Part shown: in pieces, positions 54,321-62,782 of the stretch
How positions within the stretch are numbered: the first letter of the stretch is position 1
Layout: each line of letters starts with the position of its first letter
Assembly (NCBI GenBank): GCA_902599045.1
Contig: CACKEA010000003.1
Coordinates: forward strand, 124,001-188,000
Source: an uncultured Alphaproteobacteria bacterium
GTDB lineage: Bacteria > Pseudomonadota > Alphaproteobacteria > HIMB59
Length of the DNA stretch: 64,000 bases
Direction of reading: 5' to 3'
Translations under genes and position numbers: made by a program
The notes under the pieces: model-generated
Seen by the model: only the letters and a program-made list of their open reading frames with translations
Database searches by the model: none
Told to the model about the DNA's origin: nothing

Positions 54321-54642
54321 TTAGATTGTCATTTAATTTTTTAAAAATTTGTTCAATATCAGATTTTAAATTATGATTTTCATTTTGTAACTCCTGAATC
54401 CGGCTCTCATAAAATAATTTCTTATTCAAAGAGTCTTGTAATATTTTTTCTTTTTTTAATACGTCCTCCATAGATTTTAAATAAGCAATAAGAGTAGAGG
54501 TTAAAAAGGGAACATTTTCTTTTTTTTCATCTTCTATTAATTTACTAATAGTAGAAGCGATCTCTTTAACTGCTTCAACATTGTTATCAGAGCACTGTAT
54601 TTTTAGCGGCCTTCCTCCAATTGTTAGAGTTAAATTAGCCAT
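54310..54642 (-). CDS. zapA: Cell division protein ZapA
   Basis: A 110-residue FtsZ-associated protein that bundles FtsZ filaments. The N-terminal globular head has LTIGGRPLKIQCSD and NVEAVKEIASTISKLIED. The C-terminal half is a long coiled-coil (about 60-105) that forms the tetramer. It overlaps the ZauP-like gene by 8 bases and the cyclo-ligase gene by 11. The close packing leaves no space for the 6S RNA gene found at this spot in some proteobacteria. Confidence 0.92.
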   Translation of the reverse strand: MANLTLTIGGRPLKIQCSDNNVEAVKEIASTISKLIEDEKKENVPFLTSTLIAYLKSMEDVLKKEKILQDSLNKKLFYESRIQELQNENHNLKSDIEQIFKKLNDNLIVE

Positions 54643-54895
54643 CTATATCAATTGAACCTAAAAGTTCCTCAATTTTATTTGTTGCTTGATCTATAAGTTG
54701 AGATTTTTCTGATAACTCAAGTTTATTATTTTCTAGTTCAGAGACTAATTCTAACTCCCTTCTTTCGAGATATTCTACTTTGGCTTTTAATTCTTGTTTC
54801 TCGTTCATCAACTCTTGATTGCTAGTTTTGTAATTTTGAAGTTTTGATGCAATTTGCTCTATTTTTTGAAGTATTTGTTGTTGAAATTCATTCAT
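54635..54895 (-). CDS. zauP: Coiled-coil protein upstream of zapA, ZauP/DUF4164-like
   Basis: An 86-residue protein that is almost entirely a predicted coiled-coil (residues 3 to about 78, with heptads through QELKAKVEYLERRELELVSELE), with a short acidic tail. In Caulobacter the small coiled-coil protein encoded directly upstream of zapA, ZauP, works with ZapA to focus the Z-ring. Size, architecture and position agree. The sequence itself is too repetitive for a motif-level claim, so the call rests on context. Confidence 0.68.
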   Translation of the reverse strand: MNEFQQQILQKIEQIASKLQNYKTSNQELMNEKQELKAKVEYLERRELELVSELENNKLELSEKSQLIDQATNKIEELLGSIDIDG

Positions 54896-54930
54896 ACTTT
54901 AATTATTAGTTATTAAGTAAAGTTATTCCA

Positions 54931-56862
54931 TTGAAAAATTACAGCGAATTAGCAAATTGTATCAGATTTTTATCAATCGATGCGGTAGAAAAAGCAAAAT
55001 CTGGTCATCCTGGTATGCCAATGGGAATGGCAGACATAGCTACAGTTCTTTTTCATAAATTTCTAGTACATAACCCAGATGATCCGAGTTGGTTGCTTAG
55101 AGATCGATTCGTTTTATCTAACGGGCATGGCTCGATGTTACTTTACTCACTTTTATATCTCACGGGTTATAAAAAAATGACATTGTCTCAAATTAGAAAT
55201 TTCAGACAATTAGACTCCATTACTGCGGGGCATCCAGAATATGAACCAGATGCAGGCATTGAAATCACAACTGGTCCTCTTGGACAAGGGATTTCAAACG
55301 CAGTTGGAATGGCTATAGCACTTAAAAAATTATCAAAAGAAAAAAAATTATCAAAAACACCAAAAGTATATGTCTTTTGTGGTGATGGTTGTTTGATGGA
55401 GGGAATTAGCCAAGAGGCAATAAGTCTAGCTGGACACTTAGAGTTAAATAATTTGATATTAATTTATGATAACAACAATATTAGTATCGACGGTTCCACC
55501 GAATTAGCTTTTAGTGATAATACAAACCTAAGGTTCAAGTCAGTTAATTGGAAGGTGTATAGTGGTAAAGGTCATGACCATCAAAATATTTATGATTTAT
55601 TTAAAAAAGCGCAAATATCAAACGCTCCATGTTTGTTAAATTTTAAAACTACTATTGGTTTTGGTTCACCTAACAAGTCTGCCAAAGCATCATCACATGG
55701 TTCACCTTTAGGTTCAGATGAAGTTAATTTAACTAGAAGTAAATTATCTTGGAGCGAAAAACCATTTCAAATACCCTATAAACTCTTAAAGATTTGGAGA
55801 GGATCTGCTGATAAAAATAAAAAGTTATACAAAAAGTCGAAATCAACATTTCATTCAAACTTATCTAAAAAAGATATAGATAAGTTATTCAACAAGATAG
55901 AATTAGATTTGAAAAATTTTAATTCTGATCAAGCTACAAGAAAATCCTCTGAAGCAATCTTAAATTATATTAAAGAAGATCATCCAATCCTTGGTGGCTC
56001 TGCAGATTTAACTGGTTCTAATAATACTAAAGGTAAAGAGATGTCTGTCATGAATAGTAAAAACATGTCAGGTCAATATATTCACTATGGTGTAAGAGAA
56101 CACGGCATGGCTGCTATAATGAATGGAATTGCAGCTACTAAAATTTATAAAACCTATTCAGGGACCTTTTTAAGTTTTGCTGATTACATGAAGCCAAGTC
56201 TTCGTCTTGCTGCTTTAATGAAAATTGATCCTATTCAAGTTTTCACGCACGACTCTATTGGTTTAGGTGAAGATGGACCCACTCATCAACCTATAGAGCA
56301 AATTAATATGTTAAGACTAATACCAAATAGTTATGTTTTTAGGCCTTGTGATCTAAAAGAAACAATAGTGTGTTGGAAAGAGGCCCTAAAGATTGATAAT
56401 GCTCCTTCATTTATATGTCTTTCAAGGCAAAATTTACCTCAAATTTCTAATAAAAAATTAGTTTCAAAAAACTTCAAGGGGGCTTATGTAATAAGCGGGC
56501 CAAAAAAAAATAATGATATTACAATTATAGCAACTGGTTCAGAAGTATCTTTAGCTGTAAATATTGCTGAAGTTTTGATAAATAACGGGATTATCGCAAA
56601 AGTAATATCTATGCCATCTACATCAATTTTTGAAAAGCAATCGGGATCTTTTAAAATTACTTTGTTGGAATCTAAATTAGATGAAACATTTGTTATTGAA
56701 GCTGGCTCAACCATGTATTGGAATAAATTTACAAATTCAGAAAATATTTTTGGATTAGATTTTTTTGGTGCGAGTGCTCCTGGGAGTGAAGTATTTAAAA
56801 AATTTGGGTTAACAACAAAAACTATATCAACTAAAATATTAAGGAAAATTAAAACAAAATGA
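54931..56862 (+). CDS. tkt: Transketolase
   Basis: A thiamin-diphosphate enzyme of 643 residues that moves two-carbon units between pentose and glyceraldehyde phosphates. It starts at TTG: the frame is open only to 54910 and holds no ATG or GTG before the conserved SELANCIRFLSIDAVEKAKSGHPG. The cofactor motif GDGCLMEG is at 151-158. The pyrimidine domain has THDSIGLGEDGPTHQPIEQ, and the C-terminal domain follows. It overlaps gap by 4 bases, starting a tkt-gap-fba-efp-suhB unit. Confidence 0.97.
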   Translation: MKNYSELANCIRFLSIDAVEKAKSGHPGMPMGMADIATVLFHKFLVHNPDDPSWLLRDRFVLSNGHGSMLLYSLLYLTGYKKMTLSQIRNFRQLDSITAGHPEYEPDAGIEITTGPLGQGISNAVGMAIALKKLSKEKKLSKTPKVYVFCGDGCLMEGISQEAISLAGHLELNNLILIYDNNNISIDGSTELAFSDNTNLRFKSVNWKVYSGKGHDHQNIYDLFKKAQISNAPCLLNFKTTIGFGSPNKSAKASSHGSPLGSDEVNLTRSKLSWSEKPFQIPYKLLKIWRGSADKNKKLYKKSKSTFHSNLSKKDIDKLFNKIELDLKNFNSDQATRKSSEAILNYIKEDHPILGGSADLTGSNNTKGKEMSVMNSKNMSGQYIHYGVREHGMAAIMNGIAATKIYKTYSGTFLSFADYMKPSLRLAALMKIDPIQVFTHDSIGLGEDGPTHQPIEQINMLRLIPNSYVFRPCDLKETIVCWKEALKIDNAPSFICLSRQNLPQISNKKLVSKNFKGAYVISGPKKNNDITIIATGSEVSLAVNIAEVLINNGIIAKVISMPSTSIFEKQSGSFKITLLESKLDETFVIEAGSTMYWNKFTNSENIFGLDFFGASAPGSEVFKKFGLTTKTISTKILRKIKTK

Positions 56863-57875
56863 AAAAAAAAGTAGCAATTAATGGATTTGGTAGAATTGGT
56901 AGACTTGTTTATCGAGCTTTTTTAGAAAGGTCAAATGAATTTAGTGATCAATATGAAATTGCTTATATTAACGACTTAGCTGATATTGATACAAATATTC
57001 ACTTATTAAAATATGACAGTATTCACGGACCTCTTTCTACGGAGATTAATAAAATTTCAAACGAGCAATTTTCAATAGAAGAAAATAAAGTAACTGTTAC
57101 ATCTGAGCGAAACCCAATTGATTTAAAGTGGAGTGACAAGAATGTAGATATTATTTTAGAGTGCACAGGTGTTTTCGCATCTAAAGATAAAGCTATGTCA
57201 CATGTCGAAAGTGGTGCTAGTAAGGTCATCGTTTCAGCCCCGTGTTCAGGTGCAGATATAACAATTGTTCAAGGTGTAAATAACAAAAATATTAATTTAG
57301 ATCACCAAGTTATATCAAATGCTTCGTGTACAACTAATTGTTTGGCACCTGTGGCTCTCGTAATAGATCAGGAGTTTGGAATTGAAAATGGATACATGAC
57401 AACAATTCACTCTTATACAGGAGATCAAAATACAGTTGATACTTTTCACAAAGATCTTAGACGTGCTAGAGCGGCAGCTAACAATATTATTCCTACGAGC
57501 ACAGGTGCAGCAAAAGCTGTTGGTCTTGTGCTTCCTCATTTAAAAGGAAAATTAGATGGAACCGCAATAAGAGTTCCAACACCAAATGTCTCTCTTGTAG
57601 ATTTTAAATTTAATACAAAAAAAAATATTTCAATTGAGTCTTTGAATAATAAATTTCAAGAATATGCCAATAATTCTCTTAAAAATATTTTAGGAGTGGA
57701 TAAAGATCCGAAAGTATCAAGTGATTATAATCATGACTCTAGAAGTTCAATTTTAGATTTGAGTGAAACGACTACAGTATCTGATAATTTTGGAAGAATA
57801 CTCACTTGGTATGACAATGAATGGGGATTTTCAAATAGAATGCTTGAGACAACCGCTCAAGTATGTAATTTATAG
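56859..57875 (+). CDS. gap: Glyceraldehyde-3-phosphate dehydrogenase
   Basis: A 338-residue type I GAPDH. The Rossmann start is VAINGFGRIGRLVYRAF; the catalytic Cys157 lies in SNASCTTNCLAPVA, and TGAAKAVGLVLPHLKGKLDGTAIRVPTPN and WYDNEWGFSNRM are conserved. It follows tkt with an ATGA overlap and precedes a class I aldolase. Cofactor preference cannot be read with certainty; INDLADI follows the nucleotide-binding strand and favours NAD. Confidence 0.98.
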   Translation: MKKKVAINGFGRIGRLVYRAFLERSNEFSDQYEIAYINDLADIDTNIHLLKYDSIHGPLSTEINKISNEQFSIEENKVTVTSERNPIDLKWSDKNVDIILECTGVFASKDKAMSHVESGASKVIVSAPCSGADITIVQGVNNKNINLDHQVISNASCTTNCLAPVALVIDQEFGIENGYMTTIHSYTGDQNTVDTFHKDLRRARAAANNIIPTSTGAAKAVGLVLPHLKGKLDGTAIRVPTPNVSLVDFKFNTKKNISIESLNNKFQEYANNSLKNILGVDKDPKVSSDYNHDSRSSILDLSETTTVSDNFGRILTWYDNEWGFSNRMLETTAQVCNL

Positions 57876-57883
57876 GAGCAATT

Positions 57884-58801
57884 ATGAAAGTAACAAATAC
57901 TACCAAAAAAATTATTTCAAACTACACCCATGAAAATGTAGGTGTGAGATCAAATCTTATGAAAATTTTAGGACAAGGAAAGCTTGGAGGAACTGGGAGA
58001 ATGATCATTTTACCAGTCGATCAAGGCTTTGAACATGGCCCTGATAGAAGTTTTGCTGTTAATCCTCCTGCATACGATCCAAACTATCATCATCAACTTG
58101 CAATAGATGCTGGTTTGTCAGCTTATGCAGCACCTCTTGGGTTACTTCAAACAAGTTCTGGAAACTTTCATGGTCAAATTCCAACAATATTAAAAATTAA
58201 TAGTTCAAATACTCTAGCAACCTCTCTAGATCAGGCTGTTACTGGTAGTGTAGATGATGCATTAAAACTAGGATGTGCAGCGATAGGTTTTACTATTTAT
58301 CCTGGATCTGAACATAATTTTGATTTGATGGAAGAGTTTAAAAAACTAAGTTTTGAGGCTAAGGAGAAAGGTCTTGCAGTAGTATTATGGGCCTATGCCA
58401 GAGGGTCAAACATTTCTAAAAAAGGTGAGACTGCAATGAATATAATTTCATATGCTGCACACATTTCTGCTTTATTGGGAGCTAATATAATTAAAGTCAA
58501 GCTTCCAGGTGACTTTTTAGAAGATGATCCAACTAAAAAAGCATTTGAAGATAATAATATAAATATAAACACTTTAAAAGATCGTGTAGCCCACATTAAA
58601 AAAGTTGCTTTTGATGGAAAGCGCTTAGTTGTTTTTTCTGGTGGAGATGCAAAAGATGATCAAGCTTTAATGGATGAAGTTCTCGCAATTCATCAAGGAG
58701 ATGGTAATGGGTCCATTATTGGAAGAAATTGTTTTCAAAGATCTAGAGCTGATGCATTGGCTTTATTAGAGCAAATGATACAGATCTATAAATCTAAATG
58801 A
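57884..58801 (+). CDS. Class I fructose-bisphosphate aldolase, DhnA/FbaB type
   Basis: A 305-residue Schiff-base aldolase of the archaeal/bacterial DhnA family. ILPVDQGFEHGP near 42-53, YPGSEHNF, VVLWAYARG and the lysine-bearing IIKVKLPGDFLEDD are the family segments, followed by VVFSGGDAKDDQ and GRNCFQRS at the phosphate site. It splits or makes fructose 1,6-bisphosphate without a metal. AGGAG five bases before the ATG is a good ribosome site. Its stop overlaps the efp start (ATGA). Confidence 0.92.
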   Translation: MKVTNTTKKIISNYTHENVGVRSNLMKILGQGKLGGTGRMIILPVDQGFEHGPDRSFAVNPPAYDPNYHHQLAIDAGLSAYAAPLGLLQTSSGNFHGQIPTILKINSSNTLATSLDQAVTGSVDDALKLGCAAIGFTIYPGSEHNFDLMEEFKKLSFEAKEKGLAVVLWAYARGSNISKKGETAMNIISYAAHISALLGANIIKVKLPGDFLEDDPTKKAFEDNNININTLKDRVAHIKKVAFDGKRLVVFSGGDAKDDQALMDEVLAIHQGDGNGSIIGRNCFQRSRADALALLEQMIQIYKSK

Positions 58802-59364
58802 AAATCAATGCTAACGATTTAAAGATTGGAAATATAATCCAGCATAATAACTCTCTGTGGAAGGTTGCTAAACTCTCCCATACACAACCTGGTAAAGGTG
58901 GTGCATATATTCAAGCAGAACTTAAAAATATATCAAATCAGTCAAAATTAAATGAGAGATTTAGAAGTTCAGAGTCTCTAGAAAAAATTCGAGCTGAAGA
59001 GATAAATCACCAATTTTTATTTCGCAGTGGAGAAGATTTTACATTTATGAATAACCAGACTTACGAACAAATAATTATGAATATTACTCAAGTTAATGAG
59101 AACACAGCTAAATTTCTTGAAGATGGAATGGAAGTCTCTATTGAATTTTATGATGATAAACCAATGAATGTTAATCCCCCTGAAAGTCTTGTGGTGCAAA
59201 TTGCCGAAACAGAAGCTGTTGTTAAAGGACAAACTGCGTCTTCTTCTTATAAACCTGCTTTGCTAACTAACGGTGTAAGAGTTACTGTCCCTCCACACGT
59301 AGAAACAGGTGATAAAGTCAGAATAAATACAAGTGAATTAACTTATATAGAAAAAGCAAAATAA
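58798..59364 (+). CDS. efp: Elongation factor P
   Basis: EF-P relieves ribosome stalling at proline stretches. The 188-residue protein has the three OB-type domains. The modified Lys is Lys33 in HTQPGKGGAY. TYIEKAK at the end and NPPESLVVQIAETEAVVKGQT in the middle are typical. The Lys33 context suits EpmA-style modification, but no modification gene is in view. It overlaps the aldolase gene by 4 bases and precedes suhB by 7. Confidence 0.97.
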   Translation: MKINANDLKIGNIIQHNNSLWKVAKLSHTQPGKGGAYIQAELKNISNQSKLNERFRSSESLEKIRAEEINHQFLFRSGEDFTFMNNQTYEQIIMNITQVNENTAKFLEDGMEVSIEFYDDKPMNVNPPESLVVQIAETEAVVKGQTASSSYKPALLTNGVRVTVPPHVETGDKVRINTSELTYIEKAK

Positions 59365-59371
59365 ATTTTCT

Positions 59372-60166
59372 ATGTCTATTGTCCCTCCAGTAATTGTTGT
59401 AATGGAAAAAGCATGCAGAAGTGCTGCCAAGTCTTTGATTAGAGATTTTGGTGAACTTGAAAAACTTCAAATCTCTAAAAAAGATAAAAATGACTTTGTA
59501 TCCTCAGCAGATATTAGGGCTTCTGAAACAATTAGTTATAATTTGGGAAAAGATAGACCTGATTTTCTTCAAATAGATGAAGAGACTTTTAGTTCTGAGG
59601 ATTTAGAAAAACTCAAAGGTGATACTCCAGTATTTATCACAGACCCACTTGATGGTACAAAAAACTTTATACACGGCAATGGATACTTTGCGGTGACTAT
59701 TGGTTTGATGCAAAAAGGAGAAATTATTGCTGGTGTTACGTACAACCCAATATTAAATGAATTATATTGGGCTCATAAGGGTTCCGGATCTTGGATTAAT
59801 AATCAAAGACTAAGAGTATCTCAAAGAGATAAGTTAGATGGATGTATGTTTACATCAGGTGTTCAAATTAAGCACCAAGACATTCTCGAAAAAGGTATTG
59901 CGCAAATAGGAGCCCTTCAAAGAAAAACAAGTGTTAGATTACTAGGATCATCAGCACTTGATTTAGCTAATGTCGCATCAGGAAAATTTGATGGTTTTTG
60001 GTCATTAAGACTAAACCTCTGGGATATTGCAGCAGGTATTATCTTAGTAAAAGAGGCCGGTGGAATATGCTTAAATGAAAAAGGAAATGATTTTGATCCT
60101 TTAAAAGATGAGAGTTTAATAGCCTCAAGTGCTGCTATCAGTAGCGAATTACTGAAAAATCTATAA
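59372..60166 (+). CDS. suhB: Inositol monophosphatase family protein (SuhB)
   Basis: A 264-residue Mg-dependent phosphatase. The metal site has IDEETFS near 68-74 and [16 protein letters not shown] near 88-103. [21 protein letters not shown] and the [18 protein letters not shown] segment close the active site. SuhB-type proteins hydrolyse inositol monophosphate and in E. coli also join rRNA antitermination complexes. efp-suhB is a common alphaproteobacterial pair. Confidence 0.94.
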   Translation: MSIVPPVIVVMEKACRSAAKSLIRDFGELEKLQISKKDKNDFVSSADIRASETISYNLGKDRPDFLQIDEETFSSEDLEKLKGDTPVFITDPLDGTKNFIHGNGYFAVTIGLMQKGEIIAGVTYNPILNELYWAHKGSGSWINNQRLRVSQRDKLDGCMFTSGVQIKHQDILEKGIAQIGALQRKTSVRLLGSSALDLANVASGKFDGFWSLRLNLWDIAAGIILVKEAGGICLNEKGNDFDPLKDESLIASSAAISSELLKNL

Positions 60167-60174
60167 ATATTTAC

Positions 60175-60203
60175 TTGATTTTTTAAACTTTGGTCTCTAT
60201 TTT
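60175..60203 (+). promoter_or_regulatory. Promoter of rpmE
   Basis: TTGATT (60175-60180), a 17-base spacer, and TATTTT (60198-60203). Only nine bases (CTGATAACC) lie between the -10 hexamer and the rpmE ATG at 60213, so the message would be leaderless or nearly so, as proposed for rpsD. Confidence 0.5.
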
Positions 60204-60212
60204 CTGATAACC

Positions 60213-60434
60213 ATGAAACAAAAAATTCATCCTGATTATCATGAGATAACTGTGGAGCGCACTGATGGTTCTACTTATAAGACCAGATCCACTTGGGGGA
60301 AAGCTGGCGATACTATGAAGCTTGAAATTGACCCTCTATCTCACCCAGCATGGAATCAAGGATCTGGTAAAATGGTGGACTCTGGTGGAAGAGTTGCACG
60401 TTTTAAAAATAAATATAAGTCATATAATATTTAA
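60213..60434 (+). CDS. rpmE: 50S ribosomal protein L31
   Basis: A 73-residue L31 with the usual start [19 protein letters not shown] and the segment [11 protein letters not shown] near 40-50. It lacks the four zinc-binding Cys, so it is the zinc-free form, as is common in alphaproteobacteria. It has its own promoter and precedes the trcR gene by 12 bases, an arrangement known in this class. Confidence 0.96.
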   Translation: MKQKIHPDYHEITVERTDGSTYKTRSTWGKAGDTMKLEIDPLSHPAWNQGSGKMVDSGGRVARFKNKYKSYNI

Positions 60435-60446
60435 ATTTAAAAAATT

Positions 60447-61034
60447 ATGTCTGACAATAAACCTTTAATGCCCCTTGCAACAGCCGTTTGGTTAGTTGAC
60501 AACACAGCTTTAAGTTTCCCTCAAATATCTCAATTTTGTCAGCTACACGAACTAGAAGTACAAAGTATTGCAGATGGTGAAGATGCATACCGTATGCAGG
60601 GATTAAATCCTATTGCAAGTGGTCAACTTACGATGGATGAAATTAAACGATGTGAAGTCGATCACTCACAAGAGTTACAACTTCAAAATAAAAAATCTGA
60701 GTCAATTCAATTTAGTGTCAAAACAAAAAAATATCTTCCATTATCAGTGAGACAAGAAAGGCCCAAGGCTATTGCTTGGCTAATTCGAGAGTATGGTAAA
60801 ATATTAACTGATACCCAAATTGCTAAACTTACAAGTTCTACCAAACCGACAGTTGCTAATATAAGAGCTGGCAACCAATCTCAACCAATTACGGAATTCA
60901 GAAACCCCACTGATCTTGGTCTATGTACCTATGAAGAGCTAGAAGCGTTAGTTGAAAAAGGTCAGCGTAAAGCTGAGCGTGAGAGAAAAGCAAAAGAAAA
61001 AGCAGAAAAATTACAATCTACTATTGCTTCGTAA
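60447..61034 (+). CDS. trcR: Cell cycle transcriptional regulator TrcR (DUF1013)
   Basis: A 195-residue protein of a family restricted to alphaproteobacteria. It starts with MPLATAVWLVDNTALSFPQIS, a helix-turn-helix-like part, then PLSVRQERPKAIAWLIREY and a second HTH-like stretch LTDTQIAKLTSSTKPTVANIR near 116-136. The C-terminal 30 residues are Lys/Glu/Ala-rich (ERERKAKEKAEK). Relatives are called TrcR and tied to cell-cycle control; the targets are unknown. The last 14 bases overlap the oppositely directed lipoprotein gene. Confidence 0.88.
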   Translation: MSDNKPLMPLATAVWLVDNTALSFPQISQFCQLHELEVQSIADGEDAYRMQGLNPIASGQLTMDEIKRCEVDHSQELQLQNKKSESIQFSVKTKKYLPLSVRQERPKAIAWLIREYGKILTDTQIAKLTSSTKPTVANIRAGNQSQPITEFRNPTDLGLCTYEELEALVEKGQRKAERERKAKEKAEKLQSTIAS

Positions 61035-61545
61035 AAAATAAATAAACATCTCCTAACCTAATTCCAAACTTTTTCATTGTAGCTTTATTAAAAACGTTTT
61101 TATCATCTTGCATAATTAACCAATCATCAAACTTAACATTCATTATGCCGTCCCCATATTTAAGCTTAAGAGTATAGTGCCAGTTTATTGCATTACCAGA
61201 TCTCTCACCCAGAGCTATACCTTTAATATCCTCAGAGGTACCCTCATAGGTTTTTTCACCAGTCTTTTTAATTTCCCATCTTCTAAATTCTTCTTCACCA
61301 TCGTCATAAAGAAAAGTCTCATTAAGAATAAAATTATCCTCTTGCTGAATACCCTCCATTTCAACTGTAAATTGTCGTCTTACCTTTCCAAGTCTATCAA
61401 TGAAAAGGCCACTGGCTGTTGTTTTACCTAAAAAGTATTCTTCTATTTTGAGTGTGGGTTGCTTATCGGCAAAATTTTCAAGTTTCATATTATTACATCC
61501 GCTAAGAAATATTAATAAAATACTCGCTATTAATACATTTCTCAT
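61021..61545 (-). CDS. DUF3833 lipoprotein
   Basis: A 174-residue exported protein with the lipobox LSGC (Cys17) and the DUF3833 body: LKIEEYFLGKTTASGLFIDRLGKV near 33-56, then FTVEMEG and a C-terminal WLIMQDDKNVFNKATMKKFGIRLGDV. I choose the ATG at 61545 (MRNVLIASILL) rather than a TTG four codons earlier because it begins a normal lipoprotein signal. Genes of this family often travel with CFA-type methyltransferase and DUF1365 genes, as here. The function is not known; a lipid-binding role in the envelope is a guess. Confidence 0.82.
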   Translation of the reverse strand: MRNVLIASILLIFLSGCNNMKLENFADKQPTLKIEEYFLGKTTASGLFIDRLGKVRRQFTVEMEGIQQEDNFILNETFLYDDGEEEFRRWEIKKTGEKTYEGTSEDIKGIALGERSGNAINWHYTLKLKYGDGIMNVKFDDWLIMQDDKNVFNKATMKKFGIRLGDVYLFFTKQ

Positions 61546-61587
61546 ACACACAATCAATACGGACTTTTAAAAAAGTAGATGTTAATC

Positions 61588-61604
61588 ATAAGTATTTTAC
61601 TTAT
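61588..61604. repeat. Short inverted repeat across the CFA-gene stop codon
   Basis: ATAAGTA (61588-61594) and TACTTAT (61598-61604) with a TTT loop form a perfect 7-bp stem over the methyltransferase stop codon. It is A/T-rich with no clear T-run, so any terminator or processing role is weak. The rest of the 51-base gap shows only A/T-rich sequence that may hold the DUF3833 promoter. Confidence 0.3.
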
Positions 61605-62766
61605 TGGTAAAATCTATTTGATAGACATCAATTGTTTTTGCCTTAAAACCTCCTGAACAGTATGATAAGTAAAAATTCCACATTCTTTTGAAATCTTCAG
61701 AGTAACCTAAATTTTTTATTTTATCCCATTTGTTATTAAAGTTATTTCTCCACATTTCAAGTGTTTGATAATAGCTATCAGCCATTTGATTTTTTATTTG
61801 AAAGTTAAATTTTTTTTGGGTAGCTATTTTCTCAAGAGCTTTCACTGAAGGCAACATTCCACCAGGAAATATATATTTCTGAATAAAATCAATTTTTTGT
61901 GTGTATCTATCAAAAAAATCTTCAAAAATTACAATAGTTTGCATTGAAAAAACACCTGATGGTTTTAATAAATCTTTTACTCTTTCAAAATAGGTTTGCC
62001 AATATTGAATTCCAACCGCCTCAAACATTTCGATGGAGTATATTCTAGAATATTTCCCTCTATGCTCTCTATAATCTTTATAAATAACATTTAACTTATC
62101 TTGTAACTGGTATTCTTTAATTTTTGAATTCACAAATTCATATTGTTCTTTTGAAATAGTTAAAGTATCAATTTTTATATCTGGATACTTTGAAATAAGA
62201 TAAAAAGCAAAACTTCCCCACCCAGATCCTATTTCTAAAACATGATCACCGGGTTTGGGCTCGTTGCCTTTGATAAGACTTTCAAATTTATTTTTTTGTG
62301 CCTCAGACAATGTCTCAGATCCTGTTTTAAAAAAACCTGAGGAATATGTTAAGGTATCGTCAAGCCACTCTAAGTAAAAATCATTACCAAGGTCATAATG
62401 GGCGTGAATATTTTTTTTACTTTGAAATAAAGAATTTTTTGTTTTGTTCATGTATTTTTTAGATAAGAGCCTATAAAATTTAGATCCACTCATCTCACCA
62501 CCAAAAGCTTTTTCATTTAAAGCTCCAAATTCCAAAAATTTACTTAAATCATTTGCTTCAAATTTCTTTTTTATATAAGCCTCTCCTAATCCAACTGATC
62601 CACGAAAATATAAATCCCATATCATGGAAAGGTGATTAATTGTTAAATGCACTGAGGGACCCTCTAAATCACCATGAAATTCATAAGGTTTTCCCTTTAC
62701 GTCTAAGCTCAAGGATCCGTGCCTTATTTTAGAGCAAACTTTATGTATATATTTATCAATAAACAA
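61597..62766 (-). CDS. Cyclopropane-fatty-acyl-phospholipid synthase family methyltransferase
   Basis: A 389-residue SAM-dependent enzyme acting on double bonds of phospholipid acyl chains. The N-terminal domain leads to HAHYDLGNDFYLEWLDDTLTYSSGFF, then the SAM loop HVLEIGSGWGSFAFYL near 170-185, SIEMFEAVG, YIFPGGMLPS, and the C-terminal SYCSGGFKA with the conserved Cys370. The start is TTG, forced because an in-frame stop lies two codons upstream and no earlier start exists. The product could be a cyclopropane or a methyl-branched acyl chain; the FAD oxidase and DUF1365 neighbours keep a furan-type or other modification possible. Confidence 0.88.
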   Translation of the reverse strand: MFIDKYIHKVCSKIRHGSLSLDVKGKPYEFHGDLEGPSVHLTINHLSMIWDLYFRGSVGLGEAYIKKKFEANDLSKFLEFGALNEKAFGGEMSGSKFYRLLSKKYMNKTKNSLFQSKKNIHAHYDLGNDFYLEWLDDTLTYSSGFFKTGSETLSEAQKNKFESLIKGNEPKPGDHVLEIGSGWGSFAFYLISKYPDIKIDTLTISKEQYEFVNSKIKEYQLQDKLNVIYKDYREHRGKYSRIYSIEMFEAVGIQYWQTYFERVKDLLKPSGVFSMQTIVIFEDFFDRYTQKIDFIQKYIFPGGMLPSVKALEKIATQKKFNFQIKNQMADSYYQTLEMWRNNFNNKWDKIKNLGYSEDFKRMWNFYLSYCSGGFKAKTIDVYQIDFTNK

Positions 62767-62782
62767 TTTTTAATAATCTTTT

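Noticed and set aside
54300-54330. Possible 6S RNA gene between zapA and the 5-formyl-THF cyclo-ligase gene
   Set aside because: This is a common place for 6S RNA in proteobacteria, but the two genes overlap by 11 bases here, so there is no room.
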